Shown: positions 1 through 5,977, counted from the stretch's first letter. The stretch is DNA of 6,418 bases from Gammaproteobacteria bacterium (GCA_006227775.1 SBFV01000078.1:1-6418); one strand, 5' to 3'. The notes: generated from the sequence alone by a model not told the origin. Translations and numbers: made by a program.

Positions 1-2416
1 AGATCATGTAGATGCCGTAGTCCACCCCCAGGCCCATGGCGATGCTGAGCGTCACCTGCAGGTGGAAGGCGAGATTGCCGGACCAGTTCTCCACCCGGGT
101 GAAATAGCCCCCCAAGCCATACTGGGCGAAGAGGGTGATGACCAGGGTGAAGCTGAGTATCGCGGACACCAGCACCGAGCGGAACATGAGCGCCGTGACC
201 AGGAAGATGGCGATCAGGGTCTGCAAGGGCCCCTTCAGCCAGTTCTCCATCGCCACCTCCCGGGTCGCCTCGGTGGCGCCGAGGAAGCCGCCCAGGCCGG
301 GACGGACATAGTCGGGTCCCTCCTGGGCCAGGGGACCCTGATCACAGCTCGTGTCCCCGCAGCGCAGGCCAAAGTTGACCTTACGAAAGCCGGGGTCATG
401 CTTGTGATCCTCGATGTACTGCTGAATGTCCATGGTGACCTGATGGGTCTCGCGCGGGTCCATGGTGTTGATGAAGCCGAGGATGACGCCCTCGTTCCAG
501 TCCTGGGCGACGAAGGAGTCCATATCCCCCGCGGAGGTCATCATCTCCAGCAAGCCGTTGTAGAGCTGCACGATCTCGTCGGGATCGCGATCATCGTCCG
601 GGTCCAGTGACCGGAGGTAGTCCACCGTCGGGATACGCAGGTCCGTCAGGCGGGTCGCCGTGCCCGGCTCGGCGGACAGCAGCATGTTCACCAGCCGGAT
701 GTACTGGGCATAGGATCCCGTATAGCCGATGAAGGGATGGGCGCGCATCCAGTTCTCCATGGCCTCGATGTCCGCCAGGACCTCGGCATCGTTGAAGATG
801 CCCTGAGCGCCCATGGTGTCCGGATCGTGGCAGCCGGGCGGGATCAGGTTGCCCGCGTCGTCCCGATCCTGGCAGAGGGGCTTGAGGGGCTCCTTGCCGC
901 GCAAGGGGATGCTGACGGAGATGACGCCGGGCATGACCTGATTGAGCGCGACCAGGTCCTGCCAGGTCTGGGAACTGCCCTTGAAGGCGGCTCGGGCATA
1001 GTTGATGCCGCGCTCGACGCCGGGCATGGGGTCTTGCGCGCTGCCCTCCAGAATCCGGGTGTAATGCACCGAGGCCAGGATGATGGCGGTCACCACGCCG
1101 ATGGGAAGCCACTTGCCCGGCCCCGCCACCAGGCGGGTGAGCCAGCCGCCCACGGTGCTTTCCCAGGAATGGCCCTCATGGTGCTTGACCGCCGCCAGGT
1201 CGGGCGGGAATCGCATCAGCAGCAGGGGGATCATGGTGGTGGTGCTGAGCAGCAGGGTCAGCATGCCGAACATGCCGAAGTAGGCGTAATCCTTGTAGAA
1301 GGAGATGTCCACGGTGGCCAGGGTGGCGAAGCCCACCATATCGGTGACGATGGACAGGGTGGCCGGCACGATGATGTGACTGATACTGGTCTCGGCCGCC
1401 GCCCGGGCGTCACCGAGACGGGCGTATTCATTCAGGTAACGGCGGGTGATCTGCACCGAGTGCCCGATGCCGATGGCCAGCAGCAGCATGGGCGTCAGGA
1501 CCATCATGGTGGTGAGCTTGTATTGAGTGAAGCCCATGAGACCGATGGTCATGACAATGGTGGCGCCGACGCCGAGGAGGGGGAAGAGGGCGCCGCGCCA
1601 GTCGCGGAACTCCAACCAGAGCACGGCGACCACGATGGCCAGGGAAATGACGAAGAGCCACCAGTGGTTGACCAGATCCTGGAGCATCCAGGCCAGAAAA
1701 TAGGGCTCGCCGGCCACCAGCACCTCGATGCGGGGGTCCTGCCGGTACTCCGCCATGATGGCCCGCACCTCCCGCACCCAGGGCAGGTAGATCTCCTTGA
1801 CCTGGTCGGTGTAGTCGGCGATGACGTAGGCCGCCTGGGCGATGCAGTCCTTGCTGGCGTATTCCTCGTAGGCGCAGCGGCTGCCATCGGCCTTGTACAT
1901 GGACACCAGCATGGGGGCCATCACCGGATTGGTGCGGATGCCCTCCTCCAGGAAGGCGAGCTGCTCCGCCGCCAGTTGCGGGTCCGTCTCGCTGATCCCC
2001 TCCGTGGGGATGAGGCGCTTGAACACCAGACCGTTCTCGTCGGCGTTCATGTACTTGATCTTCTGCGCGGCGAGATCGATGAAGTTGGGCGAGCGGGCGT
2101 GGGGCAGGGCCACCAGCTTGTTGTGGATGGCCTGGATGGTGTTGATGAACCAGGGCTGGAAGATGTCGCCCTCCTTGACGCGGATGGCGAAGACCATGAG
2201 GTTGCCCATGCCGAAGTTCCGCTCGGCGTAGGCATTGGTGGCGACGTAACGGTTGACCGCTGGCAGCAGGGTGTCCGGGTCGTTGCGCACGTCGAGTTTG
2301 TGCACCTGGGTGGCGAGCAGGGCGGTGGCGATCAGCAGCAGGACCAGGATGGGTACCTGCCAGCGGATCACGAACCGCGCGTATTTCAGGGAGAATTTGT
2401 CCTCGTTATTGCTCAT
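1..2416 (-). CDS. RND/MMPL-family inner-membrane transporter (C-terminus beyond window)
   Basis: Probable proton-driven RND permease of the inner membrane, from the branch that includes MmpL and hopanoid-transporter-like proteins. I translated 805 codons without a stop up to the left edge. Architecture: TM1 about residues 21-38; first periplasmic domain about 40-250; TM2-TM6 about 252-400; TM7 about 435-452; second periplasmic domain about 455-725; TM8-TM10 from about 729, with the text ending in TM10. This is the duplicated RND layout. TM10 carries GLGVDYGIY with Asp799, a typical RND charge-relay position, whereas the equivalent TM4 site reads IGIGHSVQ with His319. Three Cys pairs sit in the periplasmic domains (181/191, 515/529, 686/691). 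The ATG at 2416 is chosen because MSNNEDKFSLKYARF leads directly into TM1. Its ribosome site is poor, and an in-frame GTG at 2500 is possible but would add an unconvincing 28 residues. It follows the DUF1302 gene by 144 bp, presumably in the same operon. RND membership is secure; the substrate is unknown. Confidence 0.93.
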   Translation of the reverse strand, partial: MSNNEDKFSLKYARFVIRWQVPILVLLLIATALLATQVHKLDVRNDPDTLLPAVNRYVATNAYAERNFGMGNLMVFAIRVKEGDIFQPWFINTIQAIHNKLVALPHARSPNFIDLAAQKIKYMNADENGLVFKRLIPTEGISETDPQLAAEQLAFLEEGIRTNPVMAPMLVSMYKADGSRCAYEEYASKDCIAQAAYVIADYTDQVKEIYLPWVREVRAIMAEYRQDPRIEVLVAGEPYFLAWMLQDLVNHWWLFVISLAIVVAVLWLEFRDWRGALFPLLGVGATIVMTIGLMGFTQYKLTTMMVLTPMLLLAIGIGHSVQITRRYLNEYARLGDARAAAETSISHIIVPATLSIVTDMVGFATLATVDISFYKDYAYFGMFGMLTLLLSTTTMIPLLLMRFPPDLAAVKHHEGHSWESTVGGWLTRLVAGPGKWLPIGVVTAIILASVHYTRILEGSAQDPMPGVERGINYARAAFKGSSQTWQDLVALNQVMPGVISVSIPLRGKEPLKPLCQDRDDAGNLIPPGCHDPDTMGAQGIFNDAEVLADIEAMENWMRAHPFIGYTGSYAQYIRLVNMLLSAEPGTATRLTDLRIPTVDYLRSLDPDDDRDPDEIVQLYNGLLEMMTSAGDMDSFVAQDWNEGVILGFINTMDPRETHQVTMDIQQYIEDHKHDPGFRKVNFGLRCGDTSCDQGPLAQEGPDYVRPGLGGFLGATEATREVAMENWLKGPLQTLIAIFLVTALMFRSVLVSAILSFTLVITLFAQYGLGGYFTRVENWSGNLAFHLQVTLSIAMGLGVDYGIYMI

Positions 2417-2505
2417 GGCGGCGGCCGTGGATAGTGATCCGGCAAGGAATGGGTGGGTAGCCGCCCCGCGCCCCGCGGTGGTCGCGTCAACGCCGGACAC
2501 GGCAC
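2413..2505 (-). CDS. possible 30-aa leader ORF overlapping the RND start
   Basis: A short reading frame starts with GTG at 2505, eight bases after a perfect AGGAGG (minus strand, 2519-2514). It runs 30 codons to a TGA that overlaps the RND start codon as ATGA. The predicted peptide begins VPCPALTRPP, is rich in Pro and Arg, and resembles no protein I know. The RND gene itself has no good ribosome site, so ribosomes finishing this frame could restart on its ATG (translational coupling). Against it: 30 open codons are common by chance in GC-rich DNA, the start is GTG, and the peptide looks like unselected GC-rich sequence. The AGGAGG could instead serve the in-frame GTG at 2500, 13 bases away, giving an extended RND protein. 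Confidence 0.27.
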   Translation of the reverse strand: MPCPALTRPPRGAGRLPTHSLPDHYPRPPP

Positions 2506-2528
2506 GGCCCCGGCCTCCTGGCGCTTGA

Positions 2529-2550
2529 CCCCGGCCCTCCCTGACCGGGG
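2529..2550 (-). other. intercistronic hairpin after the DUF1302 gene
   Basis: CCCCGG and CCGGGG form a perfect 6-bp stem around a 10-base loop, 10 bases beyond the DUF1302 stop codon. No T-tract follows, so it is not a clear intrinsic terminator. A second CCGGGG lies on the minus strand at 2513-2508, immediately after the AGGAGG at 2519-2514. The same left arm could pair with either copy. Likely roles are mRNA stabilisation, partial attenuation, or nothing; such short stems are frequent in GC-rich DNA. Confidence 0.35.
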
Positions 2551-2560
2551 CGGGCGGCGA

Positions 2561-4687
2561 TCAGAAGATGTACTTCAAGCCAATCCCCAGGTTGGAGGAT
2601 TCCTTCATCTGCCCGAACTGAGTTTCGAAGTCGCCCCAATACTGATTCCAGGCGGCGGAGACGATGAAGTTGTCGGTGACGGAATACTCCACGTCGAAAC
2701 GGTTCCACCAGCCGCCGTTCTCCTCATACATGGTAAGGTTGTTCCAGCGGTGCTGCTGCGCCGGCCCGAAGGGCTTGGAGAAGAAGAGGGAATAGAACTC
2801 CTTGAACTCCTCCCCGCTCTGGAGGGAGTTGGTGACATTGAGGACGGCGGTATCGCCGGTGTAGCGGGAGCAGTCGTAATGCAGACCGCTCTGGGTCGTG
2901 CAGATGCGCCCCTCATCCACGTAGTCGAGATTGATGAACTGGATGAACTGGAGGCTGGCCATCATGTTGGTGAGCAGGGTGATATCGGCGCCCAGGACAT
3001 ACTTGAACATGTCCCCCGCCTCCATCACCAGACCGTTGGACAGGTCGCCAATGCCCAGCAGGCGCTTGTCGATGACGGGCTGCATCACATCGATCTGATA
3101 GAGGAACTCACCACGCAGGACGATGGGTCCCAAGGCCTCCGTATCCAGGGCATAGTCGAAGGAGGCGCCCAGGTTATGGATGCGTTGCAGCTTTTCGGTA
3201 AAGCGCAATTCCACCGGATTGGTATTGTGGGCACCGGGCATCATGCCGAAGGTGGGGTCCACCGCCCCATAGTACTGGCCCTGACCGTTACGCAGCAGGA
3301 TGGTGGGGTTGGCCAGGGGATTCAGCGCGCTGTTGGGCACCTGATCGGGGGACAGGTTGGTTTGCAGGTCCGGAATGATGACGGTTTGATTGCCGAAGGG
3401 TATCGCCATGCCGGTCGCGCGCTGCACCTGCAGCTCCTCACCGGTCTTGGCGTCATGCCAGCTCAGGTCGATGTAGGGGTTGGGATCGTATTGATAGAGG
3501 TAATTCAGGGAGTAGTTGAAACCGCCGGCGGTCTTGTTCTTATAGCGGAAGCCATAGTTCAGTTCCTCCCAGTCCGGCTTATCCTTGACGTAATCGGATC
3601 TGGCGCTGGCGCCGGTCACCTGGGCCGAGGAGAAGGTATTGAAGGTGGCAAAGGTGGCGTTAGGCATGTGGTCGAAGGTCGCCGTCGGCTGACTGACATT
3701 CCAGACGACATCGCTCGGACTGGTGCCATAGATGTTCAACAGACGGGTGATAAAGTCATTGCCGTTGGGGTCCCCGGGGAACAGACCGTTCTGGGTGATG
3801 CCATTGAGGAGAACGGCGCCCGGGGTCCCGGTTGTCGGGTCGCCGGGGTTGATCAGTCCCGGCGTGGAGGTATCCCAATAACCACTGGCGAAACCATCCA
3901 CCGTCAGGCCGGCGAAAGGCAGAAGGCCATAGGGATTGATCATGCCACCGGTAAAGGCCCCGCCAATGGCGGCGTTGGTGAAGCTTTGGGCGGTGGAACC
4001 CAGGGCCGGCACCAGGTTGAGAAAACCGTTGACCTGGCCCGTGATGGCGTCCACGCCCTGCATGACGAAGGGCTGGCCGGAATCGCCGTTCGCGTCCAGG
4101 CCCGGAATGACGTTGGGCTCCGCCTGCGAGGCGATGAACTGGACGCTGCCGGCGTCGCCCATGTTGCGCTCGATATTGGCCATCCACATCGGGATGCGGG
4201 AATCCTCCATGCTGTCCTGGACGAAATGGCGATAGTCGGTGGGGTTGATGACATCCAGGAGCTTGATCCCGTCGGCGGTGCCCCAGACCACCTGCTGCTT
4301 GCCAAGCCGCAGGCCCCAGCCGGCGAGGCTGTAATCGATGTAGGCCTCGCGCAGGATCTCGTACTGGGTATAGTTCTCGGGTCCCCGCCAGTAGTTATTG
4401 ACCCCCTCGGTATCGTAGATGCCCTGGAGGTCCAGGTGCCAGCTCAAGTCGGGCATCAGGTCGCCATCGAGGAAGAGCCGCAGGCCATTTTCGAACATGT
4501 TGAGCTGGCCCACGCTGTGGCCGGAGTCATCGAGCATGTTCTCGGCCTGGCCGATGGTCTGTCCGGCCTGGACAAAGCCCGCCGTGCGGTTGGCGACGGT
4601 GCCCTTGACGGAAATTTCGGCCTGGGCGGCCAAAGGCAGAAAAAGACCAGCCAGGATGGCCTGACTCAGGACAGTACGTCTGAACAT
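2561..4687 (-). CDS. DUF1302-family outer-membrane protein
   Basis: A 708-residue secreted protein of the DUF1302 family (PF06980), probably an outer-membrane beta-barrel. A Sec signal peptide is evident (MFRRT, hydrophobic core, cleavage probably after AAQA at residue 23). Residues about 124-171 carry the family's most recognisable stretch, including LRLGKQQVVWGTADG and LLDVINPTDYRHF. Residues about 373-403 are another family-like block (WEELNYGFRYKNKTAGGF). The C-terminus alternates polar and hydrophobic residues and ends LKYIF, with the terminal Phe expected for BAM-inserted barrels. A Gly/Pro/Asn/Thr-rich stretch at about 190-370 looks like an expanded loop. Cys596 and Cys606 could form a disulfide. 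ATG at 4687 is preferred over the adjacent TTG at 4690 because the purine-rich site AGGGGGGAA ends at a suitable distance. It lies between the LolA-like gene (133 bp upstream) and the RND gene (144 bp downstream). It is probably the outer-membrane partner of those two; pore, receptor or lipid acceptor cannot be distinguished. Confidence 0.92.
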   Translation of the reverse strand: MFRRTVLSQAILAGLFLPLAAQAEISVKGTVANRTAGFVQAGQTIGQAENMLDDSGHSVGQLNMFENGLRLFLDGDLMPDLSWHLDLQGIYDTEGVNNYWRGPENYTQYEILREAYIDYSLAGWGLRLGKQQVVWGTADGIKLLDVINPTDYRHFVQDSMEDSRIPMWMANIERNMGDAGSVQFIASQAEPNVIPGLDANGDSGQPFVMQGVDAITGQVNGFLNLVPALGSTAQSFTNAAIGGAFTGGMINPYGLLPFAGLTVDGFASGYWDTSTPGLINPGDPTTGTPGAVLLNGITQNGLFPGDPNGNDFITRLLNIYGTSPSDVVWNVSQPTATFDHMPNATFATFNTFSSAQVTGASARSDYVKDKPDWEELNYGFRYKNKTAGGFNYSLNYLYQYDPNPYIDLSWHDAKTGEELQVQRATGMAIPFGNQTVIIPDLQTNLSPDQVPNSALNPLANPTILLRNGQGQYYGAVDPTFGMMPGAHNTNPVELRFTEKLQRIHNLGASFDYALDTEALGPIVLRGEFLYQIDVMQPVIDKRLLGIGDLSNGLVMEAGDMFKYVLGADITLLTNMMASLQFIQFINLDYVDEGRICTTQSGLHYDCSRYTGDTAVLNVTNSLQSGEEFKEFYSLFFSKPFGPAQQHRWNNLTMYEENGGWWNRFDVEYSVTDNFIVSAAWNQYWGDFETQFGQMKESSNLGIGLKYIF

Positions 4688-4693
4688 CAAAGG

Positions 4694-4705
4694 TTCCCCC
4701 CTCTT
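4694..4705 (-). promoter_or_regulatory. ribosome binding site of the DUF1302 gene
   Basis: The minus strand reads AAGAGGGGGGAA, with the last G eight bases from the ATG at 4687. The purine-rich Shine-Dalgarno sequence fits this ATG better than the TTG one codon upstream, so it decides the start. Confidence 0.7.
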
Positions 4706-4741
4706 GGCGATAAATTGCCTTCTAGTAGTAACGATGTGATG

Positions 4742-4763
4742 GGCTGATACCGCGCGATCAGCC
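4742..4763 (-). other. intercistronic hairpin 2 (LolA-like/DUF1302 spacer)
   Basis: GGCTGAT and ATCAGCC form a perfect 7-bp stem with an 8-base loop (ACCGCGCG on the plus strand). It adjoins the larger hairpin at 4764-4805 with no base between them. No T-tract follows in either direction, so neither is a standard intrinsic terminator. A tandem pair like this could protect the 3' end of the upstream message after processing, or set unequal expression of the two genes. Confidence 0.5.
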
Positions 4764-4805
4764 GCGGGGCCAGGGCGCCGAAGCCCAGAAGAGCGCCGGC
4801 CCCGC
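4764..4805 (-). other. intercistronic hairpin 1, long GC-rich stem
   Basis: GCGGGGCC (4764-4771) pairs perfectly with GGCCCCGC (4798-4805), and GGCGC (4774-4778) with GCGCC (4793-4797). The result is a 13-bp stem with a 2-base bulge and a 14-base loop. It begins 15 bases after the stop codon of the LolA-like gene. A stem this long is unlikely to be chance and is the strongest structure in the window. Without a U-run it is better read as a stabilising or attenuating element, or a weak terminator, than as a full stop. Confidence 0.6.
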
Positions 4806-4820
4806 CTCTGATCAGGCTAC

Positions 4821-5771
4821 TTACTGCTTGATTTTGGTGAGCGTTTCCTCGGACCAGAGGGTCGCGGGGTGGGCGGAGTTCTTGCGGACCACGCTCTGGG
4901 GAATGACGGCCCAGGTCTCGAAGCCAGTCTTGAGATCCTTGCCATACCAGTACTTCCAGTAGAGGGCGCGCTTGTCGGCCAGGCCAAGGCTGCCCCAGTC
5001 GCGGTCGATGACCTTGGTCTTTTCGCTGCCCTTGAAGTACTCGGTGCGGTAATCGGCGAAGGTGGTGGTGTCGATGTAGCTGACGCGGCACTCGTAATAC
5101 CAGTTCTTCTGCTTGGTGCAGCTCTTGACCTTGTAGACCTCCTTGCCCTTGTGGTCGCAGGCGGGTCCAGGGAGGTTCTGCGTCTCCTTGGTGCGCTGAT
5201 CGGCGGGCAGGTCAAGGGTGCCGAGGCAGGCATCGAACTTGGTCTTACCCAGCAGCTCATGGGTCTCCATGTTGGGCTTGCGCAAGGTCACGTCTTCGAA
5301 AGTAAAGGCGCTGCCCCCCCAGGCATCGTCGAGGGCCGGCTGGGCGAAGCGGCGGATCTTGCGCAGGGCCGGCAGCCAGATCATGTAGGACTGGCTCTTG
5401 TTGTCGTCCACGTAGTCCGTGATCAGCATGCCGGTACCGCGCAACTTGCCGGACCGGAAGATGGCCAGGTCCATGGCCTTGGTGACGCCATCGTTATAGT
5501 TGTTGTTCAGGAAGCGCTCCAGGGTCACCACGTTGGGCTTGTCTCCCTGGGAGCGGTTGATGAGGGCCGTGATGTCCTTGCCGCTGGTCTCGATGGAGAA
5601 GTTGTCCAGGGCATAGAAATGGTTGACGTAATAAACCTGTTCGATGATCTGCTCGGCGGTCGGGGTACCCGCGGGATAAGGCAGACTACGGGGAACGCCG
5701 GCCAGGGCCAGGGTCGGGACGAGGGTCAGGGCGGCGGCGCAGGCCATGGCCCGGCTGAAATGCTTGGGCAT
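4821..5771 (-). CDS. LolA-like periplasmic protein (outer membrane lipoprotein-sorting family)
   Basis: A 316-residue exported protein resembling the LolA-like family annotated 'outer membrane lipoprotein-sorting protein' (PF17131 type). Related LolA/LolB folds form a half-barrel that shields a lipid in the periplasm. The signal peptide is clear: MPKHFSR, a hydrophobic core, and ALA before Gly25. Family-typical features are the segment RGTGMLITDYVDDNK (111-125), followed by YMIWLPALRKIRRF (129-142) and WGGSAFTFEDV (151-161). The later region has Tyr/Trp-rich strands (YWKYWYGKDLKTGFETW). Four Cys remain after cleavage (182, 205, 218, 228), enough for two disulfides. Cys11 lies too early for a lipobox. 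ATG at 5771 is chosen because it places the signal peptide at the N-terminus and has GGAGG 11 bases upstream; the frame stays open to 5903, but that extension lacks export features. It is the first gene of the presumed operon with DUF1302 and RND, and is probably the periplasmic carrier or adaptor. Cargo unknown; it is not canonical LolA. Confidence 0.88.
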   Translation of the reverse strand: MPKHFSRAMACAAALTLVPTLALAGVPRSLPYPAGTPTAEQIIEQVYYVNHFYALDNFSIETSGKDITALINRSQGDKPNVVTLERFLNNNYNDGVTKAMDLAIFRSGKLRGTGMLITDYVDDNKSQSYMIWLPALRKIRRFAQPALDDAWGGSAFTFEDVTLRKPNMETHELLGKTKFDACLGTLDLPADQRTKETQNLPGPACDHKGKEVYKVKSCTKQKNWYYECRVSYIDTTTFADYRTEYFKGSEKTKVIDRDWGSLGLADKRALYWKYWYGKDLKTGFETWAVIPQSVVRKNSAHPATLWSEETLTKIKQ

Positions 5772-5782
5772 GTGGGGGTTGT

Positions 5783-5787
5783 CCTCC
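5783..5787 (-). promoter_or_regulatory. ribosome binding site of the LolA-like gene
   Basis: A GGAGG core, within TGGAGGA on the minus strand, sits 11 bases before the ATG at 5771. The spacing is slightly long but acceptable. It supports the start that exposes the signal peptide. Two CCTC motifs upstream in the same leader are complementary to part of it. Confidence 0.65.
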
Positions 5788-5801
5788 AGTGTGGTGAGGT
5801 T

Positions 5802-5845
5802 AGGCGAGGCACGAGTCGCTACCTCGCTTTTTGTTTTCTGTTGTT
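5802..5845 (+). terminator. intrinsic terminator-like hairpin plus T-tract, plus strand
   Basis: On the plus strand GCGAGG (5804-5809) pairs with CCTCGC (5822-5827) around a 12-base loop, extendable by a G-T and an A-T pair. It is followed at once by TTTTTGTTTTCTG and further T-rich sequence. This is a good intrinsic terminator, but only for plus-strand transcription, and no supported plus-strand gene lies upstream. On the minus strand the same bases form a leader hairpin preceded by an A-rich tract. It may block antisense transcription or end an unannotated plus-strand RNA, or its real role may be in the minus-strand leader. Confidence 0.5.
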
Positions 5846-5853
5846 TTTTCTTT
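5828..5853 (-). other. A-rich segment in the operon leader
   Basis: About 26 bases that on the minus strand are nearly all A with a few C and G (for example AAAGAAAAAACAACAG), in sharp contrast to the GC-rich surroundings. If transcription starts near 5926, this falls in the untranslated leader about 57-82 bases before the ATG. It would be unstructured RNA and could aid ribosome standby (S1 binding). On the plus strand it is the T-tract of the terminator-like element. Confidence 0.4.
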
Positions 5854-5932
5854 GGTATTGGGACTAGCGGCAGCCGAGCGCGCCAGGCATCGCCCGCACC
5901 CAAGACCGGGTTGATCGGAAATATATTAGAAA

Positions 5933-5956
5933 ATTATAAAATACTAGGTATTTCAA
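5933..5956 (-). promoter_or_regulatory. candidate promoter of the LolA-like/DUF1302/RND operon
   Basis: The minus strand has a perfect TATAAT at 5938-5933 within an AT-rich island (about 5920-5955), the only such island in the window. A TTGAAA at 5956-5951 resembles a -35 box, but only 12 bases separate the two, too short for sigma-70 binding to both. At normal spacing (16-18 bases) the -35 region is poor, so the promoter would depend on an activator or use the -10 alone. Predicted transcription start is about 5926, giving a leader of about 155 bases. Confidence 0.5.
5939..5953. promoter_or_regulatory. 15-bp dyad, candidate operator
   Basis: AAATAC-CTA-GTATTT on the minus strand is a perfect 6-bp inverted repeat with a 3-base centre, abutting the TATAAT box at 5938. 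A regulator bound here would occupy the -10/-35 spacer and affect polymerase directly. AT-rich DNA makes chance dyads easier, and I do not recognise the motif as that of a specific regulator family. Confidence 0.4.
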
Positions 5957-5977
5957 TGGGCTTCTCCACCCATCGCG

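Noticed and set aside
737..2434. 565-codon open frame on the plus strand opposite the RND gene
   Set aside because: The minus strand carries an uninterrupted RND protein with transmembrane and relay motifs across the same bases. The plus-strand product is His/Gly/Asp-rich low-complexity sequence typical of antisense shadows.
2453..4747. 764-codon open frame on the plus strand opposite the DUF1302 gene
   Set aside because: It mirrors the codon structure of a clearly real minus-strand gene with signal peptide and family motifs. Its product is Gly/His/Val-rich with no recognisable domain. It is a by-product of GC-rich codon use.
5739..5741. Cys11 of the LolA-like protein as a lipoprotein acylation site (AMAC)
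   Set aside because: Only ten residues precede it, with no hydrophobic core before the Cys. A normal signal peptidase I site (ALA before Gly25) lies after the core, so a soluble periplasmic protein is more likely.
4869..5867. 332-codon open frame on the plus strand opposite the LolA-like gene
   Set aside because: Shadow of the minus-strand gene. It has no domain I recognise and runs into the plus-strand terminator-like T-tract.
5869..5890. TGGCGCG...CTGC on the minus strand as a sigma-54 promoter
   Set aside because: The distance between the GG and GC elements is one base too long for the strict -24/-12 spacing, and the -12 half is poor.
5772..5903. N-terminal extension of the LolA-like protein from an ATG at 5903
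   Set aside because: The 44 extra residues contain a Lys/Gln-rich stretch encoded by the A-rich leader and would bury the signal peptide. The ATG at 5771 has its own GGAGG and gives a standard export signal.
5956..5973. ATGGGT/GCCCAT hairpin as the terminator of the right-hand gene
   Set aside because: The stem is only 5-6 bp with a wobble pair and no T-run follows directly, so I cannot support termination there. The right-hand gene has no clear terminator in view.
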